A DNA stretch of 64,000 bases from SCSIO-59966 sp046566185 (GTDB lineage: Bacteria > Actinomycetota > Actinomycetes > Actinomycetales > SCSIO-59966): NCBI GenBank assembly GCA_046566185.1, contig JBKHXE010000064.1:1-64000 (forward strand), in the 5' to 3' direction. Each line of letters starts with the position of its first letter. The stretch's first letter is position 1. Position numbers and translations under genes: made by a program. The notes beneath the pieces are model-generated. The model was not told the origin of the DNA, did not search any database, and worked only from the letters and a program-made list of their open reading frames with translations. Shown here piece after piece: positions 26,221 to 33,313 of this stretch.

Positions 26221-27081
26221 GTGCCCGAGCTGCCCGAGGTGGAGGCCCTCGCCGTGTTCCTGCGCGAGCGGGCGGTCGGCCGGGTCGTCGCCGCGGTCGA
26301 GCTGGGCTCGGTCGCCGTCCTGAAGACCTACGACCCGCCGGTGACCTCGCTGGCCGGCCTCGAGGTCGTGGACGTCGCCCGGCACGGGAAGTTCCTCGAC
26401 GTGGACTCAGGTGGCCTGCACCTGGTGTTCCACCTGGCCCGGGCGGGGTGGCTGCGCTGGTACGACGCGGTGCCGCAGCGGGTGCTGCGCCCCGGCAAGG
26501 CGCCGCAGGCGCTGCGGGTGCGGCTGGACGACGGCTCCGGCTTCGACCTCACCGAGGCGGGCACCCGCAAGGGCCTGGCCGTCCACGTCGTCCGCTCGCC
26601 GTCCGCCGTCCCCGGGGTCGCCACGCTGGGGCCGGACCCGCTCGCCGACGGCTTCGACCGGGCCGCGCTCGCCGCGCTCCTCGCCGGGTCGCGCCAGCAG
26701 GTCAAGGGCCTGCTGCGCGACCAGTCGGTGCTCGCCGGCGTCGGCAACGCGTACTCCGACGAGGTGCTGCACGCGGCGCGGCTGTCGCCGTTCGCGATCG
26801 CCGGGACGCTCGGTGAGGAGGAGGTCGACCGGCTCCACGCCGCCCTGCAGCAGGTGCTGCGCGACGCGGTCGCCACCGCCTCGGGCAGGCCGGCCGCCGA
26901 GCTCAAGGACGCCAAGCGGGCGGGGATGCGCGTCCACGGGCGCACGGGTGAGGCCTGCCCCGTCTGCGGGGACGTCGTGCGCGAGGTGTCGTTCGCCGAC
27001 CGGTCGCTGCAGTACTGCCCGACCTGCCAGACGGGCGGCAGGCCGCTGGCCGACCGGCGGACGTCGCGGTTCCTGAAGTAG
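26221..27081 (+). CDS. Fpg/Nei-family DNA glycosylase
   Basis: A 286-residue base-excision repair enzyme. After the initiator codon comes PELPEVEAL, giving catalytic Pro2 and Glu3. GVGNAYSDEVLHAARLSPF (the helix-two-turn-helix region) and a C-terminal zinc finger (CPVCGD ... YCPTCQTGGRPLADRR) complete the family pattern. The lesion preference (8-oxoG versus oxidised pyrimidines) cannot be assigned safely. GTG 26221 is fixed by the need for Pro at position 2. The stop abuts the stop of the convergent SSI-like gene. Confidence 0.92.
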   Translation: MPELPEVEALAVFLRERAVGRVVAAVELGSVAVLKTYDPPVTSLAGLEVVDVARHGKFLDVDSGGLHLVFHLARAGWLRWYDAVPQRVLRPGKAPQALRVRLDDGSGFDLTEAGTRKGLAVHVVRSPSAVPGVATLGPDPLADGFDRAALAALLAGSRQQVKGLLRDQSVLAGVGNAYSDEVLHAARLSPFAIAGTLGEEEVDRLHAALQQVLRDAVATASGRPAAELKDAKRAGMRVHGRTGEACPVCGDVVREVSFADRSLQYCPTCQTGGRPLADRRTSRFLK

Positions 27082-27531
27082 TCAGGCCCCCGAGGCGCCG
27101 CCGGCGCTGCCGAGCAGCGCGGCGAGGGCGTCCCACCGGGCGATCTCGCAGCCGTCGGTGCGGGAGAACGTGGTGTCCACCGGCTCGCCGTCCACGGTGC
27201 CGGTGACGCGGGCGGTCTGCGGCCCCCCGTAGATCTCGGTGCACATCATGTCGGCGGCCACCGGGGCGAAGGCGGCGACGCCCCCGGCCTCCGCGAGCGC
27301 CCGGCACGCGGCCTCCGGGTCGGGGTGGTCGCCGCCGGCGGGGTCGCAGGTCAGGGTGAAGGTGCGGGTCTCGCCGGTGCCGGCCTCGTCGAGCTCGACG
27401 GTGAGCTCGGTGGCGGCGCCGCCGCTCGTCGTCGTGCCGCCCGGTTCGACGCTCACGGTGTCATCGCCTCCTGCGCAGCCTGCGGTCGTCAGGGTCGCGA
27501 CCAGTGTCAGCGCGGCCAGGGCCCGGCGCAT
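27082..27531 (-). CDS. Subtilisin-inhibitor (SSI)-like lipoprotein
   Basis: A 149-residue exported protein. The N-terminus is a signal peptide with a degenerate lipobox ending at Cys19 (TTAGC). Residues 60-135 match the SSI fold: TLTCDPAGGDHPDPEAACRAL, MCTEIYGGPQTARVTG and FSRTDGCEIARWD, with cysteines 62/76 and 97/128 in the two conserved disulfide positions. In the reactive loop CTEIY, glutamate occupies the P1 position that is Met or Lys in classical protease inhibitors, so inhibition of subtilisin or trypsin is doubtful. Divergent from the rhodanese gene. Confidence 0.8.
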   Translation of the reverse strand: MRRALAALTLVATLTTAGCAGGDDTVSVEPGGTTTSGGAATELTVELDEAGTGETRTFTLTCDPAGGDHPDPEAACRALAEAGGVAAFAPVAADMMCTEIYGGPQTARVTGTVDGEPVDTTFSRTDGCEIARWDALAALLGSAGGASGA

Positions 27532-27620
27532 GGTGACCTCCGGGGGTCGGGGGGTGCGGTCCGGTGGTGGGACGGCGAGACTGGTGCCCTCGGTTCCCCA
27601 CCTGGTGAGGAGTGTCCCCG

Positions 27621-27965
27621 ATGTCGCAGTACGCCGGATCGGACCGAGTGCCCACCGTGCCCGTCGACGCCGTCGGCCCCGGCACGGTCCTGCTCGACGT
27701 CCGCGAGCAGGACGAGTGGGACGCCGGGCACGCGCCGGACGCCGTCCACCTGCCCGCCACCGAGCTGATGGCCCGGTACGGCGAGGTGCCCGCCGACACC
27801 GAGGTGCACGTCATCTGCCGCACCGGCGGCCGGTCCGCACGCGTGGCCGCCTGGCTGAACGAGGTCGGCTTCGACGCGGTGAACGTCGCCGGCGGGATGG
27901 CGGCCTGGGTCGAGGCGGGACGCCCGATCGTCGCCGCGGGCGAGGACGAGCCGCGCGTGGTCTGA
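27621..27965 (+). CDS. Single-domain rhodanese-like sulfurtransferase
   Basis: A 114-residue rhodanese domain. LLDVREQDEWDAGHAPDAVH (24-43) and the active loop ICRTGGRSA with catalytic Cys66 are intact. It moves sulfane sulfur from a donor to thiols or cyanide; the physiological partner is unknown. ATG 27621 has GGTGAGGAG at 8 nt; GTG 27612 would overlap that ribosome binding site. The gene is monocistronic. Confidence 0.9.
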   Translation: MSQYAGSDRVPTVPVDAVGPGTVLLDVREQDEWDAGHAPDAVHLPATELMARYGEVPADTEVHVICRTGGRSARVAAWLNEVGFDAVNVAGGMAAWVEAGRPIVAAGEDEPRVV

Positions 27966-28032
27966 CGTCCTCGGACGCTGGCCGCGCTTCACCGCCCTCA
28001 CGCGCGGGTCGCGATCGGACTGTCTGGCGCCG

Positions 28033-28106
28033 TCTAGGGATCCGGCTAGAACGCTCTGCGGCGCGGCGTGTGGCGCGCTCTGCGTGTCTATCGGGAGATC
28101 GCTAGA
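28033..28106 (+). promoter_or_regulatory. Two TCTA...TAGA dyads upstream of the P-loop ATPase
   Basis: TCTAGGGATCCGGCTAGA (28033-28050) and TCTATCGGGAGATCGCTAGA (28087-28106) share TCTA/TAGA ends around 10-12 nt. TACGGT at 28115-28120 lies 6 nt before the ATG. They might be operator sites; evidence is only the repeated arrangement in a region where TA-rich words are rare. Confidence 0.35.
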
Positions 28107-28126
28107 GACGCCGATACGGTCCGATC

Positions 28127-29320
28127 ATGGACCCGGTGCGCAACCCGTACGCCCCCGGCGCGGGGCAGCGGCCCCCCGAGCTGGCCGGGCGCGACCGCGA
28201 GCTCGAGGCGTTCGACGTCGTCCTGGAGCGGGTGGCCCGGGGGCGGCCGGAGCGTTCGCTGGTGCTCACCGGACTGCGCGGGGTCGGGAAGACGGTCCTC
28301 CTCAACGCCCTGCGGTCGGCCGCCGTCCGGCGCGGCTGGGGGACGGGGAAGCTCGAGGCCCGCCCGGACGTGCCCCTGCGCCGTCCGCTCGCCGCCGCGC
28401 TGCACCTGGCCGTGCGCGAGCTCTCCGGACGCAACCGCGAGGAGGCCGACGACGTCCTCGGCGTGGTCAAGGCGTTCGCCCTGCGCTCCGGCGACCCCGG
28501 CGGTCGCCTGCGGGACCGCTGGCAGCCCGGCATCGACGTCCCGGCCGCGACCGGCCGCGCCGACTCCGGCGACATCGAGATCGACCTCGTCGAGCTCTTC
28601 ACCGACGTCGCCGGGCTCGCCGCCGCCGCGGGCAAGGGCGTCGCGGTGTGCGTCGACGAGATGCAGGACCTCATGCCGGACGACGTCTCGGCGCTGTGCG
28701 CCGCCTGCCACGAGCTGAGCCAGCAGGGGCTGCCGCTGATCGTCGTCGGGGCCGGCCTGCCGCACGTGCCGGCGGTGCTCTCGGCGTCCAAGTCGTACAG
28801 CGAGCGGCTCTTCCGGTACCTGCGGATCGACCGGCTCGCCCGCGAGGAGGCCGACCGGGCGCTGCGGACGCCGGCCAAGGAGGAGGGCGCCGACTTCACC
28901 GACGAGGCGCTCGCGGCGCTGTACGAGGCGACCGACGGGTACCCCTACTTCGTCCAGGCCTACGGCAAGGCCGTGTGGGACGTCGCGCCCGCCTCTCCGG
29001 TCTCCGACGCGGACGTCGTCGTCGCGGCCCCGCAGGCCGAGGCCGAGCTGGCCGTGGGGTTCTTCGGCTCCCGCTACGAGCGCGCGACCCCGGCGGAGCG
29101 CGAGTACATGCGGGCCATGGCCGACCTGGGGCTGGAGAACGGGGACGCCGCGGTGGCGACGTCCGCCGTCGCCCACGCGCTCGGGCGCAAGCCGCAGTCA
29201 CTGTCGCCGGCACGCGACGCGCTGCTGAAGAAGGGTCTGGTCTACAGCGCGGAGCGGGGGCAGATCGCCTTCACCGTGCCGCACTTCGGGCGCTACCTTC
29301 GCGCCCACGCCTCCGACTGA
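28127..29320 (+). CDS. Stand-alone P-loop (AAA/STAND-like) ATPase
   Basis: A 397-residue protein. The N-terminal PPELAGRDRELEAFDVVL is typical of proteins that start with an AAA+/ORC-type box. Walker A GLRGVGKT is at 49-56 and Walker B AVCVDEMQD has Asp177-Glu178. A sensor/Arg region (FRYLRIDRLAREEADRAL) follows, then a C-terminal winged-helix-like domain (AVAHALGRKPQSLSPARDALLKKGLVYS). No nuclease, protease or toxin domain is fused. Homologues are scattered widely in actinobacteria as 'ATP-binding protein'; the role is unknown. Leaderless start likely. The 3' end overlaps the convergent MGMT gene by 28 nt. Confidence 0.75.
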   Translation: MDPVRNPYAPGAGQRPPELAGRDRELEAFDVVLERVARGRPERSLVLTGLRGVGKTVLLNALRSAAVRRGWGTGKLEARPDVPLRRPLAAALHLAVRELSGRNREEADDVLGVVKAFALRSGDPGGRLRDRWQPGIDVPAATGRADSGDIEIDLVELFTDVAGLAAAAGKGVAVCVDEMQDLMPDDVSALCAACHELSQQGLPLIVVGAGLPHVPAVLSASKSYSERLFRYLRIDRLAREEADRALRTPAKEEGADFTDEALAALYEATDGYPYFVQAYGKAVWDVAPASPVSDADVVVAAPQAEAELAVGFFGSRYERATPAEREYMRAMADLGLENGDAAVATSAVAHALGRKPQSLSPARDALLKKGLVYSAERGQIAFTVPHFGRYLRAHASD

Positions 29321-29904
29321 CCGCCTGGGGAGGGTGGGGACTCGAGGGTGAGCAGGCGCTCCTTGACGGCCAGCCCCCCGGCGTAGCCGGTGAGCGCGCC
29401 GGACGCGGCGACGACGCGGTGGCAGGGCAGCACGACGCACAGCGGGTTGGCACCGAGCGCGGCGCCGACGGCGCGCGACGCGGTGGGGCGGCCGAGGTCG
29501 GCGGCCAGGGCGCCGTACGTCGTCCGGGCGCCGTACGGGACCGTGGCGGCCAGGCGCGTCAGCACCGAGCGCTGGAAGTCGCCGGCGAGCGCGAGGTCGG
29601 TCCGCAGGTCGAAGTCGCGGCGGCGTCCGGTGAGGAACTCCTCCAGCTGCCGGCGCAGGGCGTCCGTCGGCGCGGCCTTGCGCAGCACCCGCGGTGACAC
29701 CCGCGCGGCGATCCGCGTCAGGACGGCGTCCTCGGCGGCGGCGTCCGGCGCGAACGAGGAGGCGACGACGGCCCCGTCGGCCCGGACGGCGAGCAGCATC
29801 CGGCCGACCCCGGTGTCGTCGACGGTGTAGGACACGTCACCGTCCGGCAGCGCCGGCGGGCGGACGGCGGGGTCGAACTGCGTCAGGCGCTGCTCCAGGC
29901 TCAT
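29293..29904 (-). CDS. Methylated-DNA-protein cysteine methyltransferase (MGMT)
   Basis: A 203-residue suicide DNA repair protein that removes O6-alkyl groups from guanine. VPYGARTTYGALAADLG, the helix-turn-helix SRAVGAALGANP and the active loop PCHRV with acceptor Cys161 are intact. A longer than usual N-terminal part (1-110) is present. The ATG overlaps the TGA of the sigma-like gene (ATGA), so both are translated from one message. Confidence 0.93.
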   Translation of the reverse strand: MSLEQRLTQFDPAVRPPALPDGDVSYTVDDTGVGRMLLAVRADGAVVASSFAPDAAAEDAVLTRIAARVSPRVLRKAAPTDALRRQLEEFLTGRRRDFDLRTDLALAGDFQRSVLTRLAATVPYGARTTYGALAADLGRPTASRAVGAALGANPLCVVLPCHRVVAASGALTGYAGGLAVKERLLTLESPPSPGGQSEAWARR

Positions 29905-30374
29905 GACCGGCTCCTCAGGGTGGCCAGGGCGTCCGAGACGAGACGCCGGGTGGCGGCGGGGGTCGTGCCCAGGGCGCGGGCGACGGCCGCGTGGTCGAGG
30001 TCGGCGACGTACCGCAGGGCGACCGCGGCGCGCTGCCGCTCGGGCAGGGCGCGCACGCCGTCCCACAGGGCGCCGTCCGGCAGGTGGGCGTCCGCGGCCG
30101 GCGCGGCCCCTGCTGCGTCGTCCCGCACGTCCTCGACCGGGACGGCCCGCCGCGCCCGTCCGCGGTGGACGTCGGTCGCGCAGCGCGCGGTCACCGTCAT
30201 CAGCCAGCCGCGCAGGTTGCGGGCGTCACGCAGCGACGGATAGGCCGCCAGGGCCTGGGCCCACGCCTGCTGGGCGACGTCGTCGCCGTCCACCGGGCCG
30301 GCGAGGGCGTGGGCGAGCCGGGCGACGTCGCGCCAGTGGGCGTCGACGAGGTGCTGGAAGGGCGGCAGGCTCAC
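29901..30374 (-). CDS. Small ECF-type RNA polymerase sigma factor
   Basis: A 157-residue protein. Sigma region 2 resembles DDVAQQAWAQALAAYPSLRDARNLRGWLMTVTARCATDVHR (about 30-75). Region 4 has the helix-turn-helix ALPERQRAAVALRYVADLDHAAVARALGTTPAATRRLVSDALATLR. It has the size and order of an ECF sigma factor, with no visible anti-sigma gene beside it. GTG 30374 is preceded by TAGCGT 9 nt upstream. It is coupled to the MGMT gene, so it may control an alkylation response or be autoregulated (inference). Confidence 0.8.
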   Translation of the reverse strand: MSLPPFQHLVDAHWRDVARLAHALAGPVDGDDVAQQAWAQALAAYPSLRDARNLRGWLMTVTARCATDVHRGRARRAVPVEDVRDDAAGAAPAADAHLPDGALWDGVRALPERQRAAVALRYVADLDHAAVARALGTTPAATRRLVSDALATLRSRS

Positions 30375-30435
30375 GGTGGTCCAACGCTAGGGGCCTGCGC
30401 GGTGTGAGGGTCGGGGGCTGGCAGGATCTGCGCTC

Positions 30436-31248
30436 GTGACCGAGGCGGTCCGTGGGGGCCCTCAGGTGGTGGCGCACCGTGGTGCCAGCCACGAGCACGC
30501 CGAGCACACCCTGGGGGCCTACCGCCGCGCGATCGAGGCGGGCGCCGACGCGCTGGAGTGCGACGTCCGGCTCACCGCCGACGGCCACCTCGTCTGCGTC
30601 CACGACCGGCGGGTCGACCGGACGTCGTCCGGGCGCGGGAAGGTGTCGACCCTGGAGCTCGCCCACCTCGAGGGCCTCGACTGGGCCTCGTGGAAGGCCG
30701 GGCGCGACCTGGCGACCATGACCGAGATCCCCGACCGCGACGCGGGCCGGCTGCTCACCCTGCGCCGGCTGCTGGGGATGGTCGCCGACACCGACCGGTG
30801 GATCGAGGTCGCCGTCGAGACCAAGCACCCCACCCGGTACGCGGGGCTCGTCGAGCAGGAGCTGTACGACGTGCTCGACCACTTCGGCTGGGCCCGGCCG
30901 CGCCGCGGCGAGCCGCCGCGCGTGCGGATGATGAGCTTCTCGACGATCGCCCTGCAGCGGATGCGCACGTTCTCGCCCACGCTGCCCCTGGTCTACCTGA
31001 TCGACCACGTGCCGTTGCGGCTGCGCGACGGCCGGCTCCCCCGCGGCGTCCACACGGCCGGGATCGACGTCGCGGTGCTGCGTCGCCACCCCCGGTACGT
31101 CGACGCCCTGCACCGGCGCGGCCACGCCGTCCACGTCTGGACGGTCGACGAGCCGGACGACGTCCAGCGCTGCCTGGATGCCGGCGTGGAGGCGATCATC
31201 ACGAACCGGCCGGACGCCGTCCTCGCCCAGCTGCACCGCGCGGTCTGA
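30436..31248 (+). CDS. Glycerophosphodiester phosphodiesterase
   Basis: A 270-residue cytoplasmic GDPD-family enzyme. VVAHRGASHEHAEHTLGAYRRAIEAGADALECDVRLTADGHLVCVHD contains the catalytic His-Arg, the Glu-x-Asp metal site and the second His. KHPTRYAGLVEQ and VHVWTVDEPDDVQRCLDAGVEAIITNRPD follow in family order. It hydrolyses deacylated phospholipids to glycerol-3-phosphate and an alcohol. No signal peptide. GTG 30436 has CAGGAT 8 nt upstream. Monocistronic. Confidence 0.93.
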   Translation: MTEAVRGGPQVVAHRGASHEHAEHTLGAYRRAIEAGADALECDVRLTADGHLVCVHDRRVDRTSSGRGKVSTLELAHLEGLDWASWKAGRDLATMTEIPDRDAGRLLTLRRLLGMVADTDRWIEVAVETKHPTRYAGLVEQELYDVLDHFGWARPRRGEPPRVRMMSFSTIALQRMRTFSPTLPLVYLIDHVPLRLRDGRLPRGVHTAGIDVAVLRRHPRYVDALHRRGHAVHVWTVDEPDDVQRCLDAGVEAIITNRPDAVLAQLHRAV

Positions 31249-31258
31249 GGCGGTCGAA

Positions 31259-31285
31259 GGTTTCAGGGACAAGAGCCCTGGGTAC
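31259..31285 (+). promoter_or_regulatory. SigB/SigF-type stress promoter
   Basis: GGTTT (31259-31263), 16-nt spacer, GGGTAC (31280-31285), ending 40 nt before the start of the RsbW-like gene. This matches the consensus of general-stress sigma factors in actinobacteria (GNNT/GGTTT, 14-17 nt, GGGTAC/T). Supports autoregulation of an anti-sigma gene by its cognate sigma factor. Confidence 0.65.
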
Positions 31286-31325
31286 GTCGACGGTGACGTC
31301 CTGACACCGACCGCCGGGAGCCGAC

Positions 31326-31796
31326 GTGCCCACCATGGCCGCCACCTCCGACCGTCCTGTCGTCGTCGACGCGCCGGCCCGGGGCGACGCCCGGGCGCTG
31401 AGCCTGGTGCACGGCCCCGACGCGGTGCCGACCGCGCGCCGGGCCTTCCAGCGGGACGTCGCCGACCGCGTCCCGGACGACGAGATCGTCACCGAGGCGT
31501 GCATCGTCGTCTCCGAGCTGCTGGGCAACGCCGTCCGGCACGCGCGTGCGCTCCCCGACGGCCGCGTCCTCATGCGGTGGCAGGTGCGTGGCCCGGTGGT
31601 GGACGTCGAGGTGACGGACGGCGGGGGGCCCTCCGAGGTGCGACCCGCCCGCCCGGCCCAGATGTCGACGCACGGCCGGGGCCTGCGCATCGTCCGCACC
31701 CTCGCCCACGAGTGGGGGGTGCAGGAGACCGACGACGGGCAGCGCACCGTGTGGGCGGCACTCGGCGGTCCCTCGCGCCGGCGGCGCGCCGGCTGA
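31326..31796 (+). CDS. RsbW-like ATP-binding anti-sigma kinase
   Basis: A 156-residue GHKL ATPase-fold protein. The N box is ELLGNAVRHAR, with VTDGGG and the G box THGRGLRIVRTLAHEWGV later. This single-domain layout is typical of anti-sigma-factor serine kinases (RsbW/SpoIIAB) and their many actinobacterial paralogues. GTG 31326 follows GGGAG. It sits behind a SigB/SigF-type promoter, which fits an anti-sigma role. No antagonist or sigma gene is adjacent. A membrane PP2C/SpoIIE phosphatase at 16351 could belong to the same partner-switching circuit. Confidence 0.85.
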   Translation: MPTMAATSDRPVVVDAPARGDARALSLVHGPDAVPTARRAFQRDVADRVPDDEIVTEACIVVSELLGNAVRHARALPDGRVLMRWQVRGPVVDVEVTDGGGPSEVRPARPAQMSTHGRGLRIVRTLAHEWGVQETDDGQRTVWAALGGPSRRRRAG

Positions 31797-31850
31797 TCGC
31801 GCAGAGTCCGGGCCGCCGCCGCCCCACCCCCTGCCGTACGCTCCGCCGCC

Positions 31851-32810
31851 ATGGGCAAGAAGTCGCGCCGACCCTCCTCACCCAGCGCCGTCCTCGACGC
31901 CGACGTCCCGGTCGTCGGCCCGCGTGAGCCCTGCCCCTGCGGCTCCGGCAAGCGCTACAAGACGTGTCACGGCCGGCGGGCCGCCGCGGACGACGTCGTC
32001 CTGGTGCCGCGCCCCTACGAGGGGCTGCCCGCCGAGTGCGACTGGGTGGCGATGCGCGAGATCGTCCCCGCCGCGACCGCCACGGTGCGCCTGACCGAGG
32101 AGTACGGCGGCGAGGAGGTCACCGTCGCCACGGTGCTGCCGATGGCGTGGGCCGCGATGCGCCGCCAGGACGGCCGGCTGTTCCTCGGGATGCAGGTGCA
32201 GGGGGGCTCCGGCGACGCCAGCCGGGACGCCGCCGCCGCGCTGCTGCGCGTCGTCGACGCCGAACCGGGGACGCCGGTCCAGGGCGTCGGCCTGCCCGGT
32301 GCCGGACCGCGCCTGCAGGACGTGCTCGACCCCGGCACGCCGCTGCGGGTGCAGATGCACTCCGGCTTCGACTTCTGGCTCGACGACTCGGACGCCGCCC
32401 AGACGCCCGAGGTGCAGGCCTCGATGGAGCGCGCGAACTCCGCCGTCGTGCCGACCGAGCGGTTGACGGCGGTGGAGGCGGCCTACTGGGCTCGCATCGG
32501 GGACCGCGAGCACCTGCGCTGGGTGCTGCCGCACGACGAGGAACCTCTGCTCGACGCGCTCGCCCGGCTGCACGCCCGCGGCGAGTCCGGTCTCGGGCAG
32601 GGCTCGCGCTACATCGGCGCGTTCCGGGCCCACGGCCTGCTGGTACCCGTCTGGGACCTCGCACCCGGCACCTCCGTCGACGGCGCGGAGGAGCCGGCCG
32701 CCGCGTTCGGGGTCCGCCTGGAGGCCGTGCTCGCGGACGACTCCCCGCTGACCGCGGACGAGCGCCGCGCGAGGGCCGGTGTCGTCTCGCGGCAGCTGAC
32801 GCTGCGATGA
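31851..32810 (+). CDS. DUF5926 protein with N-terminal SEC-C zinc motif
   Basis: A 319-residue protein. Residues 1-45 carry a basic start (MGKKSRRP) and the SEC-C metal motif EPCPCGSGKRYKTCHG. The rest is the actinobacterial DUF5926 domain with no catalytic signature I can name. SEC-C motifs bind Zn and often contact the ribosome or SecB. ATG 31851 is 8 nt behind TACGCT: leaderless. Immediately after its stop comes a 17-nt tandem duplication (TGAGGTCGGCGCTGCGG / TGAGGTCGGCGCTGCGC, 32808-32841) that includes the stop codon. Confidence 0.85.
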   Translation: MGKKSRRPSSPSAVLDADVPVVGPREPCPCGSGKRYKTCHGRRAAADDVVLVPRPYEGLPAECDWVAMREIVPAATATVRLTEEYGGEEVTVATVLPMAWAAMRRQDGRLFLGMQVQGGSGDASRDAAAALLRVVDAEPGTPVQGVGLPGAGPRLQDVLDPGTPLRVQMHSGFDFWLDDSDAAQTPEVQASMERANSAVVPTERLTAVEAAYWARIGDREHLRWVLPHDEEPLLDALARLHARGESGLGQGSRYIGAFRAHGLLVPVWDLAPGTSVDGAEEPAAAFGVRLEAVLADDSPLTADERRARAGVVSRQLTLR

Positions 32811-32841
32811 GGTCGGCGCTGCGGTGAGGTCGGCGCTGCGC
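32808..32841 (+). repeat. 17-nt tandem duplication across the DUF5926 stop codon
   Basis: TGAGGTCGGCGCTGCGG followed directly by TGAGGTCGGCGCTGCGC, one mismatch. It is a recent local duplication; the first copy contains the functional TGA. Confidence 0.85.
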
Positions 32842-32895
32842 CCGGCGCAGCGGGTGCCTACGGTGGGGAGTCCGAGGACGACAGGAGGAGTGCCG

Positions 32896-33309
32896 ATGAG
32901 GGAGACCGTGCAGGGACTGGCAGCGGCGGCGAGCGGCGTGGCGGAGGTGGCCGGCATCGGGCTGCGGCAGCTGCGGCACTCGATGACCGCGCGTGCCACC
33001 GAGAGCTCGGCCGTCGCGGGGCTGGGCCGGCTGCGGGAGATGGTGCGCGCCGAGGTGCAGCGCTCGATCGCCGAGATGGGCGGGGTGAGCGCGACCGAGG
33101 TCGCCGAGCTGCGCCACCGCATCGCGGTTCTCGAGGGCCGCCTGGCGGCCGACGAGGCCGCCGCCGCGGCCGGTGCCCGCGCCGCGAAGAAGACCACGCC
33201 ACGCAAGCGCGCGGCCACCAGGACGCCGGCGGCGAAGGCCTCGGCGGCGAAGGCGCCGGCGGTCACCCCCGCCACCGTCGCCGAGCGCCTCCAGGACGGC
33301 GGCGAGTAG
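32896..33309 (+). CDS. Coiled-coil protein with Lys/Ala-rich histone-like tail
   Basis: A 137-residue protein. Residues 1-95 are amphipathic helix (LREMVRAEVQRSIAEMGG, VAELRHRIAVLEGRLAADEAA), resembling phasin or polyhydroxyalkanoate-granule-associated proteins. Residues 98-127 form a basic tail of KKTTPRKRAATR and AAKASAAKAPA type, as in H1-like nucleoid proteins. AGGAGG lies 7 nt before ATG 32896. It could be a phasin or a DNA-associated scaffold; neither is proven. It converges on arcA with a 4-nt gap. Confidence 0.75.
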   Translation: MRETVQGLAAAASGVAEVAGIGLRQLRHSMTARATESSAVAGLGRLREMVRAEVQRSIAEMGGVSATEVAELRHRIAVLEGRLAADEAAAAAGARAAKKTTPRKRAATRTPAAKASAAKAPAVTPATVAERLQDGGE

Positions 33310-33313
33310 GCCC

